From assembly GCF_000473145.1 (NCBI RefSeq), contig NZ_KI421500.1, positions 62,225 to 126,224 of the forward strand: a DNA stretch of 64,000 nt, written 5' to 3'. Source of the DNA: Leisingera daeponensis DSM 23529. GTDB taxonomy: Bacteria > Pseudomonadota > Alphaproteobacteria > Rhodobacterales > Rhodobacteraceae. The position numbers were made by a program, and so were the translations under genes. Each line of letters opens with the position of its first letter. The first letter of the stretch is position 1. The notes beneath the pieces were generated by a model that was not told the DNA's origin, searched no databases, and was given only the letters and a program-made list of their open reading frames with translations. This document shows, in pieces, positions 35,763 to 43,741 of this stretch.

Positions 35763-36152
35763 TTAAGAGCCGGTGATAAGCCGGGCCTTGACATAGCTGG
35801 CTTCCGCCTGAAGCGCACTGACCGGTTTGGGGCCGGCCTGGCAGCCATTCATCAGGTCCTGGTAAAACGCCGCCATGCCGATGTCGTTCACCTGCTTCAG
35901 GTTCAGCGTATCGGTGCGCGCGGCGGCACGGGCCGGGCCGATATACTGCGGGGTCAGCGCTTCCGGGCGGGCGGCGCTCAGCGCCTGCTGCCGCTGCAGG
36001 CTGCGGCCGATGCCCCGGGTGGTGCCGTCGATCAGCGGCGCATCCACCGGCTGGCCGCCTGCCTCCGCGATCACGGGCTGTTTGCTGCGCGCAGCCTGCA
36101 TCTGCTTCAGGCCGTGATAGAGACTGGCGGTGCCGGAAACTGCAGACAGCAT
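35763..36152 (-). CDS. Small orphan protein, helical
   Basis: A 129-residue protein without signal peptide or membrane segment. Features visible are an N-terminal LYHGLKQMQAARSK helix, a basic RGIGRSLQRQQAL stretch and a C-terminal VNDIGMAAFYQDLMNG segment with the only cysteine. ATG 36152 has GAAGGG seven bases upstream; the longer frame to 36227 is not supported. A perfect CtrA box lies 79 bp upstream. Family unknown. Confidence 0.65.
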   Translation of the reverse strand: MLSAVSGTASLYHGLKQMQAARSKQPVIAEAGGQPVDAPLIDGTTRGIGRSLQRQQALSAARPEALTPQYIGPARAAARTDTLNLKQVNDIGMAAFYQDLMNGCQAGPKPVSALQAEASYVKARLITGS

Positions 36153-36230
36153 TTGATTACCCTTCGCTTCGTTCTTGAGACTCACTTTATGATAATTTGA
36201 TGTAATTGGGTGAGGAACTGTTAGCATTGG

Positions 36231-36246
36231 TTAACGCGGCCTTAAC
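36231..36246. promoter_or_regulatory. CtrA box, full consensus, between divergent genes
   Basis: TTAA-CGCGGCC-TTAAC matches the CtrA consensus exactly. It lies 79 bp upstream of the 129-residue orphan and 88 bp upstream of ogt, so it could serve either or both. Confidence 0.6.
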
Positions 36247-36334
36247 CGCGCTTGCGGCAACCGGGCACAGGCCGCCTTGCCAGCAGGGATATTCCGGGGG
36301 ATGATGGCGCCTGTGGCAGCGCCGGGGAGGCAGG

Positions 36335-36787
36335 ATGATTTCAGCCAGCCTTGAAACACCTGTCGGCGCGCTCAGCGTGACAGAACGGGACGGTGCCCTT
36401 GTGCGGCTGGCCTGGTCTGCGGCGGCAACGGGGCGGTCGGCCTTGCTGGACCGGGCAGTAGCGCAGCTGCGCGCCTATTTCGCCGGGGAGCTGACAGAAT
36501 TCGATCTCCCGCTGCATGTGGACGGCTCTCAGTTCCAAAAGGCAGTTTGCGAGGCGATGCGGGCGATCCCTTTCGGCGAAACCCGCACCTACGGGGAAAT
36601 TGCCAGGGATCTCGGCGCCCCTCCGCAGCCGGTGGGCAATGCCTGCGGCGGCAATCCGATCCCTGTGATCATCCCCTGCCACCGCGTGCTCAGCGCCACG
36701 GGGCTGGGCGGTTTTTCCGGGCAGGGCGGGGTGGAAACCAAGGTTGCCCTGCTGAAACACGAAGGCGCCGCAGGCCTGCTGATCTGA
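36335..36787 (+). CDS. ogt: Methylated-DNA-[protein]-cysteine S-methyltransferase
   Basis: A 150-residue suicide repair protein that removes alkyl groups from O6 of guanine onto its own cysteine. The active-site motif is IIPCHRV with Cys115, preceded by the helix-turn-helix part (FGETRTYGEIARDLG) and the NACGGNPIP segment in place of the usual N-x-NP. The N-terminal domain is short, as in Ogt-type proteins without the Ada domain. GGGGAGG lies before ATG 36335. It is divergent from a small orphan gene and shares a CtrA-like box with it. Confidence 0.95.
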   Translation: MISASLETPVGALSVTERDGALVRLAWSAAATGRSALLDRAVAQLRAYFAGELTEFDLPLHVDGSQFQKAVCEAMRAIPFGETRTYGEIARDLGAPPQPVGNACGGNPIPVIIPCHRVLSATGLGGFSGQGGVETKVALLKHEGAAGLLI

Positions 36788-36913
36788 CCCTGCAGGCCGG
36801 CCGCTGTGTCCCGCGGGGCTTCATTTGCGCTGAACGGGAACCGGTTGTCCGCCCCCTCAGGGCGCAGCGCCGCCGCGGGAGCAAACCGCGCCGCGGGGCG
36901 GCACGGCATGGGG

Positions 36914-37282
36914 TCAGGCAAACAGGGCCTTCACCTGGTCATAAAGCGGTGCAGTGCTGGTTCCGGAGGTTTCGGTAAAATCGCTGATCAGCGCCAGGAT
37001 CACCGATTCCATATCAGCTTCGGACGGAGCCTCAGGGGCGGGTGCTGCGGCGGCTTCTGCGGCGCTGTCGGGGCTGTCTGCCGGGGCTGCGCCGCCGGTC
37101 TCTGCCGTGCCGGAGGTGCCGCCTGCCGGCGGCTGTGCGGCCTCGGCAGCGTCTGCCTGCTTGGCGCGCCAGCCCCAGGCCTTGGCATGGTCGGGCGGCC
37201 CCGGCTGTTTGCTGCCGGTCACAGCGTTCAAGGCGTTGCTCAGCCCGCTTGGGGCGAGGGCAGGGGCGGATACGGAATGCAT
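36914..37282 (-). CDS. Small orphan protein, acidic Ala/Pro-rich
   Basis: A 122-residue protein: a short N-terminal helix region, an Ala/Gly/Pro/Glu-rich, probably disordered middle (about residues 45-90), and an amphipathic C-terminal helix (ADMESVILALISDF, then YDQVKALFA). AGGAG lies seven bases before ATG 37282. A near-consensus CtrA box lies 62 bp upstream. No family recognised. Confidence 0.65.
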   Translation of the reverse strand: MHSVSAPALAPSGLSNALNAVTGSKQPGPPDHAKAWGWRAKQADAAEAAQPPAGGTSGTAETGGAAPADSPDSAAEAAAAPAPEAPSEADMESVILALISDFTETSGTSTAPLYDQVKALFA

Positions 37283-37343
37283 GGCGGTCTCCTGTAATCG
37301 CTGCCGCGAGGGCAAAGTCCCGGTCAGTGTCCGCAGTTGCCCG

Positions 37344-37359
37344 TTAAATTCGGCTTACC
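37344..37359 (-). promoter_or_regulatory. CtrA-like box upstream of the acidic orphan
   Basis: TTAA-ATTCGGC-TTACC differs by one base from the consensus TTAA-N7-TTAAC and starts 62 bp upstream of the ATG at 37282. The spacing agrees with the other boxes of the region. Confidence 0.45.
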
Positions 37360-37430
37360 GGCGCGGCCGCTTTCTAAGGCAAAACCCATTCAAACTTTCG
37401 CCGGTTTGCCAAAGCCCTAGGGTGCATAGG

Positions 37431-37458
37431 AAAAAGCGCTGCCGGCCAAGGGCAGCGC
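37431..37458 (-). terminator. Rho-independent terminator of pcs
   Basis: On the minus strand GCGCTGCC pairs with GGCAGCGC around a seven-base loop and is followed by TTTTT. It begins 19 bases after the pcs stop. Confidence 0.85.
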
Positions 37459-37476
37459 CTGCAGCCTGCCGCAGGA

Positions 37477-38187
37477 TCAGGGATGCGAAGGCGCGCGGCG
37501 GCGTTCGGGAATGATCTGCTGGGCGATGCCGACAAACAGCAGGTAGACCGAGGTGACCACCAGCCCCCAATGGGCCCAGCTGGCCGGGTGGAAATCGACC
37601 CAGGCGGCCCAGCCGGCAAAGAACGTCCAGGCCAGCGCCATCGGCAGCGAGACCTTGCGCCAGCGGGCCGTGCGCACCGGATGGATGAATTTCAGCGGCA
37701 GGAACATGGCAATGGACAGCAGCGTCACCAGCACCAGGCTGGTCCAATGGCTGGGCTCCAGCGCAAAGATCACCAGCACCAGCATATTCCAGCAGCCGGG
37801 AAACCCGGAGAAGGAATTGTCCTTGGTCTTCATTCGTGTGTCGGCGAAATACATCGCGCTGCCGAAGGTGATCACGATGATCGCGAACCAGCCGGTCCAG
37901 CCTGCCATCAGCCCCGATTGGAACAGCGCAAAGGCGGGGATGAACACGTAGGTCAGATAGTCGATGATCAGGTCCAGCAGCACCCCGTCAAACTCAGGCG
38001 AATAGCGCTTGACGTGGTAATGCCGCGCCAGCGGGCCGTCGATCCCGTCCACCGCGAAGGCGACCACGAGCCAGACGAACATCAGGCTCCACTTGCCCTC
38101 CGCCGCCGCCAGCATCGACAGCATGGCGAAGACGGCGCCGGTTGCGGTGAGCAGGTGAACGGAGAGGGCGCGGATCTGTGGTGTCAT
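37477..38187 (-). CDS. pcs: Phosphatidylcholine synthase
   Basis: A 236-residue CDP-alcohol phosphatidyltransferase with about eight membrane helices. The metal/CDP-binding signature is visible as DGIDGPLAR, then G and D residues in FDGVLLDLIIDY (pattern D-G-x2-A-R-x8-G-x3-D-x3-D with the family's spacing). Pcs makes phosphatidylcholine directly from CDP-diacylglycerol and choline in the inner membrane, typical of Rhizobiales and Rhodobacterales. The length fits Pcs. It is followed by its own terminator. Confidence 0.93.
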   Translation of the reverse strand: MTPQIRALSVHLLTATGAVFAMLSMLAAAEGKWSLMFVWLVVAFAVDGIDGPLARHYHVKRYSPEFDGVLLDLIIDYLTYVFIPAFALFQSGLMAGWTGWFAIIVITFGSAMYFADTRMKTKDNSFSGFPGCWNMLVLVIFALEPSHWTSLVLVTLLSIAMFLPLKFIHPVRTARWRKVSLPMALAWTFFAGWAAWVDFHPASWAHWGLVVTSVYLLFVGIAQQIIPERRRAPSHP

Positions 38188-38226
38188 GGGTCCCTGATGG
38201 CGAATTTGCCCCGGTCCCGCAACCGT

Positions 38227-38439
38227 TCAGTGCAGGTTTGGGCGGAATTCCGTGCCTGCGGCAAACTGGATGCGGGCCATGCGGCGGCCCAAGGGGGCGG
38301 GGACGGTGATATGAGGGGAGGTAAACGGCGCCCTTGAGGGCATATCCCCCATCCGTTCCCACGGCTGGCCGCCGGGCGGCGGGGCAGGGGCAGCAGGGGC
38401 GCCATCGGCATAAAGGGCGGCAGAACCGGGAATGGTCAT
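38227..38439 (-). CDS. Very small orphan protein, Pro-rich
   Basis: A 70-residue protein rich in proline and alanine (ADGAPAAPAPPPGGQP) ending RIQFAAGTEFRPNLH. AAGGA lies seven bases before ATG 38439, which is the main support. A degenerate CtrA-like site lies 48 bp upstream. It ends 39 bp before the pcs start on the same strand and could be co-transcribed. Real-gene status is moderately sure; function unknown. Confidence 0.5.
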   Translation of the reverse strand: MTIPGSAALYADGAPAAPAPPPGGQPWERMGDMPSRAPFTSPHITVPAPLGRRMARIQFAAGTEFRPNLH

Positions 38440-38486
38440 AGCGGAATCCTTTCTGGATCGGTTTCCGCCATAAAGCCGCAGCGGCC

Positions 38487-38502
38487 TTAACAGCCGCTTG
38501 CC
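38487..38502 (-). promoter_or_regulatory. Degenerate CtrA-like half box
   Basis: TTAA-CAGCCGC-TTGCC keeps one full half-site and three of five bases of the other, 48 bp upstream of the 70-residue orphan. Weak on its own; listed because of the pattern in the region. Confidence 0.3.
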
Positions 38503-38570
38503 GCGTCCTGCAAAAATAGCACGCATTTTAGCTAATCCGGCGCAGGCCAGCCGATCCGGCACAGGCGGGC

Positions 38571-38798
38571 TCAGCCGCAGCAGCCGCGTCCTGTTTGCAC
38601 CGGCGGGCAGGGCACGGTGCCGTAAGAACAGAACACACAGCAGTCGCCGGGACGGGGCCGCAGCAGGATGCGGCAGCCCGGGCATTCGTGGAACCATTGG
38701 CAGGCGTCCTGCGGCATCCTTACCGTGGCCTGATGGCCGCAGGACGGGCAGGTGAGCGTGCTGGTCAGGACGGGATCTTCAGGCTGTGAGCCGGGCAT
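38571..38798 (-). CDS. Cys-rich small metal-binding protein (GDCCVFCSYG type)
   Basis: A 75-residue protein with an N-terminal zinc-ribbon-like half (CPSCGH ... CQWFHECPGC) and the highly conserved motif GDCCVFCSYGTVPCPP, then a Cys-Cys tail. About eleven cysteines in 75 residues point to metal or iron-sulfur binding. I recall this motif from small proteins often annotated near metal-handling genes, but no function is established. No metal transporter is adjacent here. Confidence 0.75.
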   Translation of the reverse strand: MPGSQPEDPVLTSTLTCPSCGHQATVRMPQDACQWFHECPGCRILLRPRPGDCCVFCSYGTVPCPPVQTGRGCCG

Positions 38799-38848
38799 GG
38801 GCAGGCCTCCCTGCCTCCAGCAGAGGGCGGAAACCGCGCCGGGTCAAG

Positions 38849-39769
38849 TCACGCCTTGGGGTGGGCGCGCATGTAGACATCCATCAGATGGGTGGTGTCC
38901 ACCGCCGTATAGGCCTGGGTGGTCGACAGCGACGCATGGCCCAGGAGCTCTTGAATGGCGCGCAGGTCGCCGCCTGCCTCCAGCAGGTGGGTGGCGAAGC
39001 TGTGGCGCAGCGCATGCGGGGTCGCGGTGGCGGGCAGCCCCAGCTGGGCGCGGGTCTTGGCCATCACCCCCTGGATCTGGCGCGGGTTCAGCGCGCCGCC
39101 GCGCACGCCGCGGAACAAGGGCGCCGCGCGTTCCTGCGGGTGCGGGCACAGCTCCAGATAGCGGTCGACCGCTGCGCGGGCGGCGGGCAGCACCGGCACC
39201 ACGCGCTCCTTGCGGCCCTTGCCGAGAATGCGCAGCACCTGCGGCAGCGGCGCGTCTGCGCCCTTCAGCCCCAGAGCCTCCGAAATCCGCAGGCCGCAGC
39301 CATAGAGCAGCGTGACCACCGCCACGTCGCGGGCAGCCACCCAGTCCGTTTCCGATTGCAGCTCCACCGCCTCCAGCACCGCCTTGGCGGCTTCCGGCGC
39401 CAGCGGGCGCGGCAGCTTCTTCTGAAACTTGGGCGCGCGCGCCAGCAGCACTGCGGCGGGCTCAAACCCCTCGCGCTTGGCCAGCCAGCGGTAGAAGGTC
39501 TTGACCGCCGACAGCTTGCGCGCCAGCGATCTCGCGCCGGTGCCGGAGTTGCGCTCCGACGCCATCCACGCCCGCATGTCGGCGGTGGTGATCCGCGCCA
39601 GCGCGCCCAGACCCTGCGGGCCGCCAAAGTGCTGCGTCATGAAGGCCAGGAAGGCGGTCACATCCCCGCGGTAGGCCGCCAGCGTGTTGGCCGAGGCATC
39701 CTCCAGCCCGCCCAGCCGCTCCAGCCAGAGCTGCAGCGCATCGCGGCAGGCCGGGGAAATCAGCGTCAC
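38849..39769 (-). CDS. xerC: Tyrosine recombinase XerC
   Basis: A 306-residue site-specific recombinase. N-terminal SAM-like core-binding domain about 1-110, catalytic domain after. Catalytic residues are visible: Arg161 (CGLRISEA), Lys in GKGRKER, His252 and Arg255 (HALRHSFATH), His278 (LGHASLSTTQ) and nucleophile Tyr287. It resolves chromosome dimers at dif with XerD. GTG 39769 overlaps the stop of the DUF484 gene (GTGA), the same coupling of DUF484 and xerC known from other proteobacteria, which supports XerC rather than a phage integrase. Confidence 0.95.
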   Translation of the reverse strand: MTLISPACRDALQLWLERLGGLEDASANTLAAYRGDVTAFLAFMTQHFGGPQGLGALARITTADMRAWMASERNSGTGARSLARKLSAVKTFYRWLAKREGFEPAAVLLARAPKFQKKLPRPLAPEAAKAVLEAVELQSETDWVAARDVAVVTLLYGCGLRISEALGLKGADAPLPQVLRILGKGRKERVVPVLPAARAAVDRYLELCPHPQERAAPLFRGVRGGALNPRQIQGVMAKTRAQLGLPATATPHALRHSFATHLLEAGGDLRAIQELLGHASLSTTQAYTAVDTTHLMDVYMRAHPKA

Positions 39770-40473
39770 GACAGCCAGCAGCGCATCGAACGTTCGAAAA
39801 CGCCGCTGAAAAAGCCCAGCAGATCAGCGCCTTGCATCGGCGAGAACTGATGCGGGTCTTCCGACCCCAGCACCAGCATCCCGGGCAGGCGGCCTTCGCC
39901 CAGATCCAGCATCAGGCAGGCCTCGGAGCGGATCCATTCGGCCTTCTGCCCATAGACCCGCGGGCTGCCGCCCTGGGTCTGGCGCAGGGTCACGATGCGC
40001 TGGCTGCCGGGCTGCCCGGCATAGCTTTCGGTGAAGCCGGGGCCCGCCAGTTTCAGGGCGCCGGACTTGCGCTCCACCGCCGCGCCGCCGGGCTGCGCGG
40101 TTTCCAGCACCAGCGCCAGGGCATCGACACGCAGGATCTCCGGCATGTCCTGTTCCAGGCAGGCGAGGAAGGCAGTGAAATCGCGCGGCTCCAGCAGCCG
40201 CAGCACGGCCCGGTGGATGAGGTTGGTGCCAGCCAGGTTGTCGTAAGCCGCGGCGATGACCGAGCGGTGGGTGTCCTCCAGCCGGTCGAGCCGCGCCGCC
40301 ATCCGCTCCATAGCGATGCCGCGCAGGTCAACGACGTTGGAACCCATCGCGCGCTCATTTGCGGCGACAAGGGCGTTCATCAGGTGCTGATCCTCCAGCA
40401 CCGCATCGGGTTTGGCGAGGATCGCCTCGCGCAGCTGGTCTTCCAGGCTGACTGAAGGGTTTGTACTGCTCAT
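39766..40473 (-). CDS. DUF484 family protein (GAF-like)
   Basis: A 235-residue cytoplasmic protein. Family features include LREAILAKPDAVLEDQHLMNAL at the N-terminus split by the motif, NVVDLRGIAMERM, and a C-terminal GAF-like half ending MLVLGSEDPHQFSPMQGADLLGFF. DUF484 genes commonly precede xerC; their role is not established. ATG 40473. It overlaps xerC by four bases, so the two form one transcription unit. Confidence 0.88.
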   Translation of the reverse strand: MSSTNPSVSLEDQLREAILAKPDAVLEDQHLMNALVAANERAMGSNVVDLRGIAMERMAARLDRLEDTHRSVIAAAYDNLAGTNLIHRAVLRLLEPRDFTAFLACLEQDMPEILRVDALALVLETAQPGGAAVERKSGALKLAGPGFTESYAGQPGSQRIVTLRQTQGGSPRVYGQKAEWIRSEACLMLDLGEGRLPGMLVLGSEDPHQFSPMQGADLLGFFSGVFERSMRCWLS

Positions 40474-40610
40474 GCGTGAAACTCTTGCGGCTCCGGACCT
40501 CTGACGGGTTTGGTGATGTGTATAACACGGGATTTGCGCAATGCTGCGGAAAAATTCCGGACCGGCAGAAATTGCCCTGCAGCAGTGCCCGGCCGAAGCA
40601 ATTCACGCCC

Positions 40611-40643
40611 GAAAAAGAAAAAGGCGCCCGCAGCGGGGCGCCT
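40611..40643 (-). terminator. Rho-independent terminator of transaldolase
   Basis: On the minus strand AGGCGCCC pairs with GGGCGCCT around a six-base loop and is followed by TTTTCTTTTTC. It starts 28 bases after the gene's stop. Confidence 0.9.
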
Positions 40644-40670
40644 GTGTTCGCGTCCTGACTTGCAGGAAGA

Positions 40671-41324
40671 TCAGAGGATCTTGATCTCAGCCGCCTTGAT
40701 GTCGGCCAGGAAGGCATCCAGGCCCTTGTCGGTCAGCGGGTGGTTCACCATCGCCTTGATCACGGCCGGCGGTGCGGTAATCACATCGGCGCCGATGCGG
40801 GCCGAATCCAGCACATGGTTCACAGAGCGGATCGAGGCCGCCAGGATCTGCGTGTCAAAGCCGTAGTTGTCATAGATGATGCGGATGTCCTCGATCAGCT
40901 CCATGCCGTCCAGGTTGATGTCATCCAGACGCCCGACGAAGGGGGAGATGAAGGTCGCGCCCGCCTTGGCTGCCAGCAGCGCCTGGTTGGCGGAGAAGCA
41001 CAGGGTCACGTTCACCATGTGGCCGTCATCGGTCAGGGTTTTGCAGGCCTTGAGGCCGTCCCAGGTCAGCGGCACCTTGACGGCGATGTTCTCGGCGATC
41101 TCCACCAGCTTGCGGCCTTCGGCGATCATGGTTTCCGCATCGGTTGCGGTCACTTCCGCCGACACCGGACCGTCGACCAGGGCGCAGATCTCCTTGGTGA
41201 CCTCGATGATGTCGCGGCCGGATTTCTTGATCAGCGACGGGTTGGTGGTGACACCGTCCACCATGCCCAGATCGTTCAGCTCTGCAATCGCGTCGATCTC
41301 GGCGGTATCTACGAAGAATTTCAT
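40671..41324 (-). CDS. tal: Transaldolase (small, TalC/fructose-6-phosphate aldolase type)
   Basis: A 217-residue TIM-barrel enzyme of the small transaldolase subfamily. Visible are MKFFVDTAE, the [10 protein letters not shown] motif, the Schiff-base lysine (Lys83 in [10 protein letters not shown]), [12 protein letters not shown] and the ASIRSVNHV segment. It moves a dihydroxyacetone unit between sugar phosphates in the pentose phosphate pathway. Fructose-6-phosphate aldolases share the fold, so activity is inferred. ATG 41324; its own terminator follows; divergent from priA. Confidence 0.93.
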   Translation of the reverse strand: MKFFVDTAEIDAIAELNDLGMVDGVTTNPSLIKKSGRDIIEVTKEICALVDGPVSAEVTATDAETMIAEGRKLVEIAENIAVKVPLTWDGLKACKTLTDDGHMVNVTLCFSANQALLAAKAGATFISPFVGRLDDINLDGMELIEDIRIIYDNYGFDTQILAASIRSVNHVLDSARIGADVITAPPAVIKAMVNHPLTDKGLDAFLADIKAAEIKIL

Positions 41325-41393
41325 GGGGCAGTCCTTTGGATGGGTTGGCCTCGGTCGCCCCAGCCTTTACCTCATGGGATTACGGGCGGCAAC

Positions 41394-43601
41394 ATGGGCA
41401 GCAGCATGAGCGGGCAGGAGTTCTTTCAGGCAGGCGAAAGGGTCGGGGTTCTGACCACGCAACCCCTTGACCGGTTGCTGGATTACCGCGCGCCGGAGGG
41501 CGGCTGTTTCCTTGGCGCCTATGTCGAGGTGCCGCTGGGGCCGCGCAAGGTGCTGGGTGTGGTCTGGGGGCCGGGTGCGGGGGATTTCGATTCGGCCAAG
41601 CTGCGCTCGGTGATCCGGGTTCTGGATGTCGCGCCGATGCGGACCGAGATGCGACAGTTCCTTGGAAAGGCCGCCGATTACACCCTGACGCCGATGCCCG
41701 CGATGCTGCGGCTGGCGACCCGCGCGCCGGGGCTTTCCGATCCGCCCTCGATGCGCAAGATCCTGCGCCGCGGCGACGGCGTGCCGGACCGGATGACCGA
41801 GGCCCGCACCCGCGTTCTGGAAGTGCTGGAGGAATTCGGCGGTCTCGCCTTCACGCCCAGGGAACTGGCGGATATGGCTGATGTGACGCCTTCGGTGGTG
41901 AAGGGGCTGGTGAAACAGGGCGCCCTGCGCGAGGAGGAAGCGCCCCGTGACACCCCTTATCCGCATCTGGACCCGGAACTGCCCTCCAAGCAATTGACCG
42001 AGGATCAGGCCAACGCGTCGGCTGCGCTTGCAGATGCCGTGCACAGCGGGCGCTACGGCACCACACTGCTCAAGGGCGTCACCGGCTCCGGCAAGACCGA
42101 GGTTTATCTGGAGGCCGTCGCCGCCGCCCTGCGCGCCGGGCGGCAGGCGCTGGTGCTGCTGCCGGAAATCGCGCTCACCGCCGAATTCCTGACCCGTGTG
42201 GAGGCGCGGTTCGGTGCCAAACCGGCTGAGTGGCACTCCGGCGCCACCCTGACCGAACGCCGCCGGGTCTGGAAGATGGTCGGGCAGGGCGCCGCCCAAC
42301 TGGTGATCGGCGCGCGCTCAGCGCTGTTCCTGCCGTTCCGCGACCTGGGCCTGATCATCGTCGATGAGGAGCACGACACCTCCTACAAGCAGGAAGACGG
42401 GGTTCTGTACAACGCCCGCGACATGGCGGTGCTGCGCGCGGCGATGTGTTCGGCGCAGGTGGTGCTGGCGTCCGCCACGCCCTCGCTGGAGACCTGGGCC
42501 AATGCCGAGGCGGGCAAGTACAAGCGGCTGAACCTCACCTCCCGCTTCGGCGCTTCAGTGCTGCCCGACATGCGTGCGGTGGATATGCGGTCAGAGGATC
42601 TGCTGCCCTCCACCTGGATTTCGCCGACCCTCAAGCAGGCGATGAAGCTCAGAATGGAACGCGGCGAGCAGTCGCTCCTGTTCCTGAACCGCCGCGGCTT
42701 TGCCCCGGTCACCATCTGCCGCGCTTGCGGCGCGCAGGTGGCCTGCGACCACTGCGATGCCCGGATGGTCGAGCACCGCTTCATGAAGCGGCTGATGTGC
42801 CACCAGTGCGGCGAAACCAAACCGGTGCCGGAGGCCTGCCCCTCCTGTGAGGTGGAGGGCAAGATGGCCCCGGTCGGCCCCGGCATCGAGCGTCTGGCGG
42901 AGGAAGCCACCGCCCTGTTCCCGGAGGCTCGCATCGCGGTGCTCAGCTCCGACCTCTTCGGCTCCGCCCGCGCGCTGAAACAGAGGATCGAGGAAATTGC
43001 CGCAGGCGAGGCCGACATCATCCTCGGCACCCAGCTGGTCGCCAAGGGCCACAACTTCCCGCTTCTGACGCTGGTGGGGGTGATTGATGCCGACCTGGGC
43101 CTGCAGGGCTCCGACCTGCGCGCGGCAGAGCGGACCTTCCAGCTGATGCGCCAGGTGGCGGGCCGGGCAGGGCGCGCCGAACGCCCGGGCGAGGCCTTGA
43201 TGCAGACCTTCCAGCCCGAACACCCGGTCATCCGCGCGATCCTGTCGGGGGATGAGGAAAACTTCTGGAAGGCGGAAGCCGCCGAACGGCAGGCCGCCGG
43301 CGTGCCGCCCTACGGGCGGATGGCGGGGATCATCCTGTCGGGTCCGGATCTGGCGGCGGTGTTTGACCTCGGCAATGCGATGGCGCGCAACGATGGTCCC
43401 CTGCGCCAGATCGGCGCCCAGCTGTTCGGCCCGGCCCCGGCCCCCATTGCCCGGGTGCGCGGCCGCCACCGGGTGCGGCTGCTGGTCAAGGCGGCCAAAG
43501 GCGTGCCGCTGCAGGACGCCATCGCCCGCTGGATCGCGCCGCTGCGGCTGAAGGGCGACTTGCGGCTGAGCGTCGACATCGACCCGCAGAGTTTCTTTTA
43601 G
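41394..43601 (+). CDS. priA: Primosomal protein N' (PriA helicase)
   Basis: A 735-residue superfamily 2 helicase that reloads the replisome at stalled forks. N-terminal DNA-binding domain about 1-200, Walker A GVTGSGKTEVY at 228-238, DEEH box at 324-327, SATPSLE motif III, and eight zinc-binding cysteines (442, 445, 451, 454, 469, 472, 482, 485). QVAGRAGR is motif VI. ATG 41394 is used; ATG 41406 (MSGQEFF) is equally possible. The open frame continues far upstream over tal, but that part is antisense. Confidence 0.96.
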   Translation: MGSSMSGQEFFQAGERVGVLTTQPLDRLLDYRAPEGGCFLGAYVEVPLGPRKVLGVVWGPGAGDFDSAKLRSVIRVLDVAPMRTEMRQFLGKAADYTLTPMPAMLRLATRAPGLSDPPSMRKILRRGDGVPDRMTEARTRVLEVLEEFGGLAFTPRELADMADVTPSVVKGLVKQGALREEEAPRDTPYPHLDPELPSKQLTEDQANASAALADAVHSGRYGTTLLKGVTGSGKTEVYLEAVAAALRAGRQALVLLPEIALTAEFLTRVEARFGAKPAEWHSGATLTERRRVWKMVGQGAAQLVIGARSALFLPFRDLGLIIVDEEHDTSYKQEDGVLYNARDMAVLRAAMCSAQVVLASATPSLETWANAEAGKYKRLNLTSRFGASVLPDMRAVDMRSEDLLPSTWISPTLKQAMKLRMERGEQSLLFLNRRGFAPVTICRACGAQVACDHCDARMVEHRFMKRLMCHQCGETKPVPEACPSCEVEGKMAPVGPGIERLAEEATALFPEARIAVLSSDLFGSARALKQRIEEIAAGEADIILGTQLVAKGHNFPLLTLVGVIDADLGLQGSDLRAAERTFQLMRQVAGRAGRAERPGEALMQTFQPEHPVIRAILSGDEENFWKAEAAERQAAGVPPYGRMAGIILSGPDLAAVFDLGNAMARNDGPLRQIGAQLFGPAPAPIARVRGRHRVRLLVKAAKGVPLQDAIARWIAPLRLKGDLRLSVDIDPQSFF

Positions 43602-43646
43602 GCCTGCGGCAGAAGGGGGCTCTGCCCCGGCCCCTGCGGGCCTCCC

Positions 43647-43728
43647 CCGGGATATTTTCAGCCAGATGAAGTTTGGATCCTTCATTCATCTGGCTGAAAA
43701 TATCCCGGAGCGCGAGGCAGAGCCTCGC
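43647..43728. repeat. REP-like palindromic element, copy 2
   Basis: Perfect 24-bp inverted arms at 43647-43670 and 43685-43708 (core GGGATATTTTCAGCCAGATGA) are followed by hairpin gcgaggc-aga-gcctcgc (43712-43728). This is the mirror order of the element at 8901-8982. It also lies between converging genes (priA and the YeeE/YedE gene). Confidence 0.85.
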
Positions 43729-43741
43729 CTGAAACACCGGC

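Noticed and set aside
38849..39769. Phage or integron integrase
   Set aside because: The recombinase is coupled to DUF484 as in chromosomal xerC loci, and no att sites or phage genes are nearby.
40740..41393. Upstream extension of priA by 218 codons
   Set aside because: This part is antisense to transaldolase; the PriA N-terminus begins normally at 41394 or 41406.
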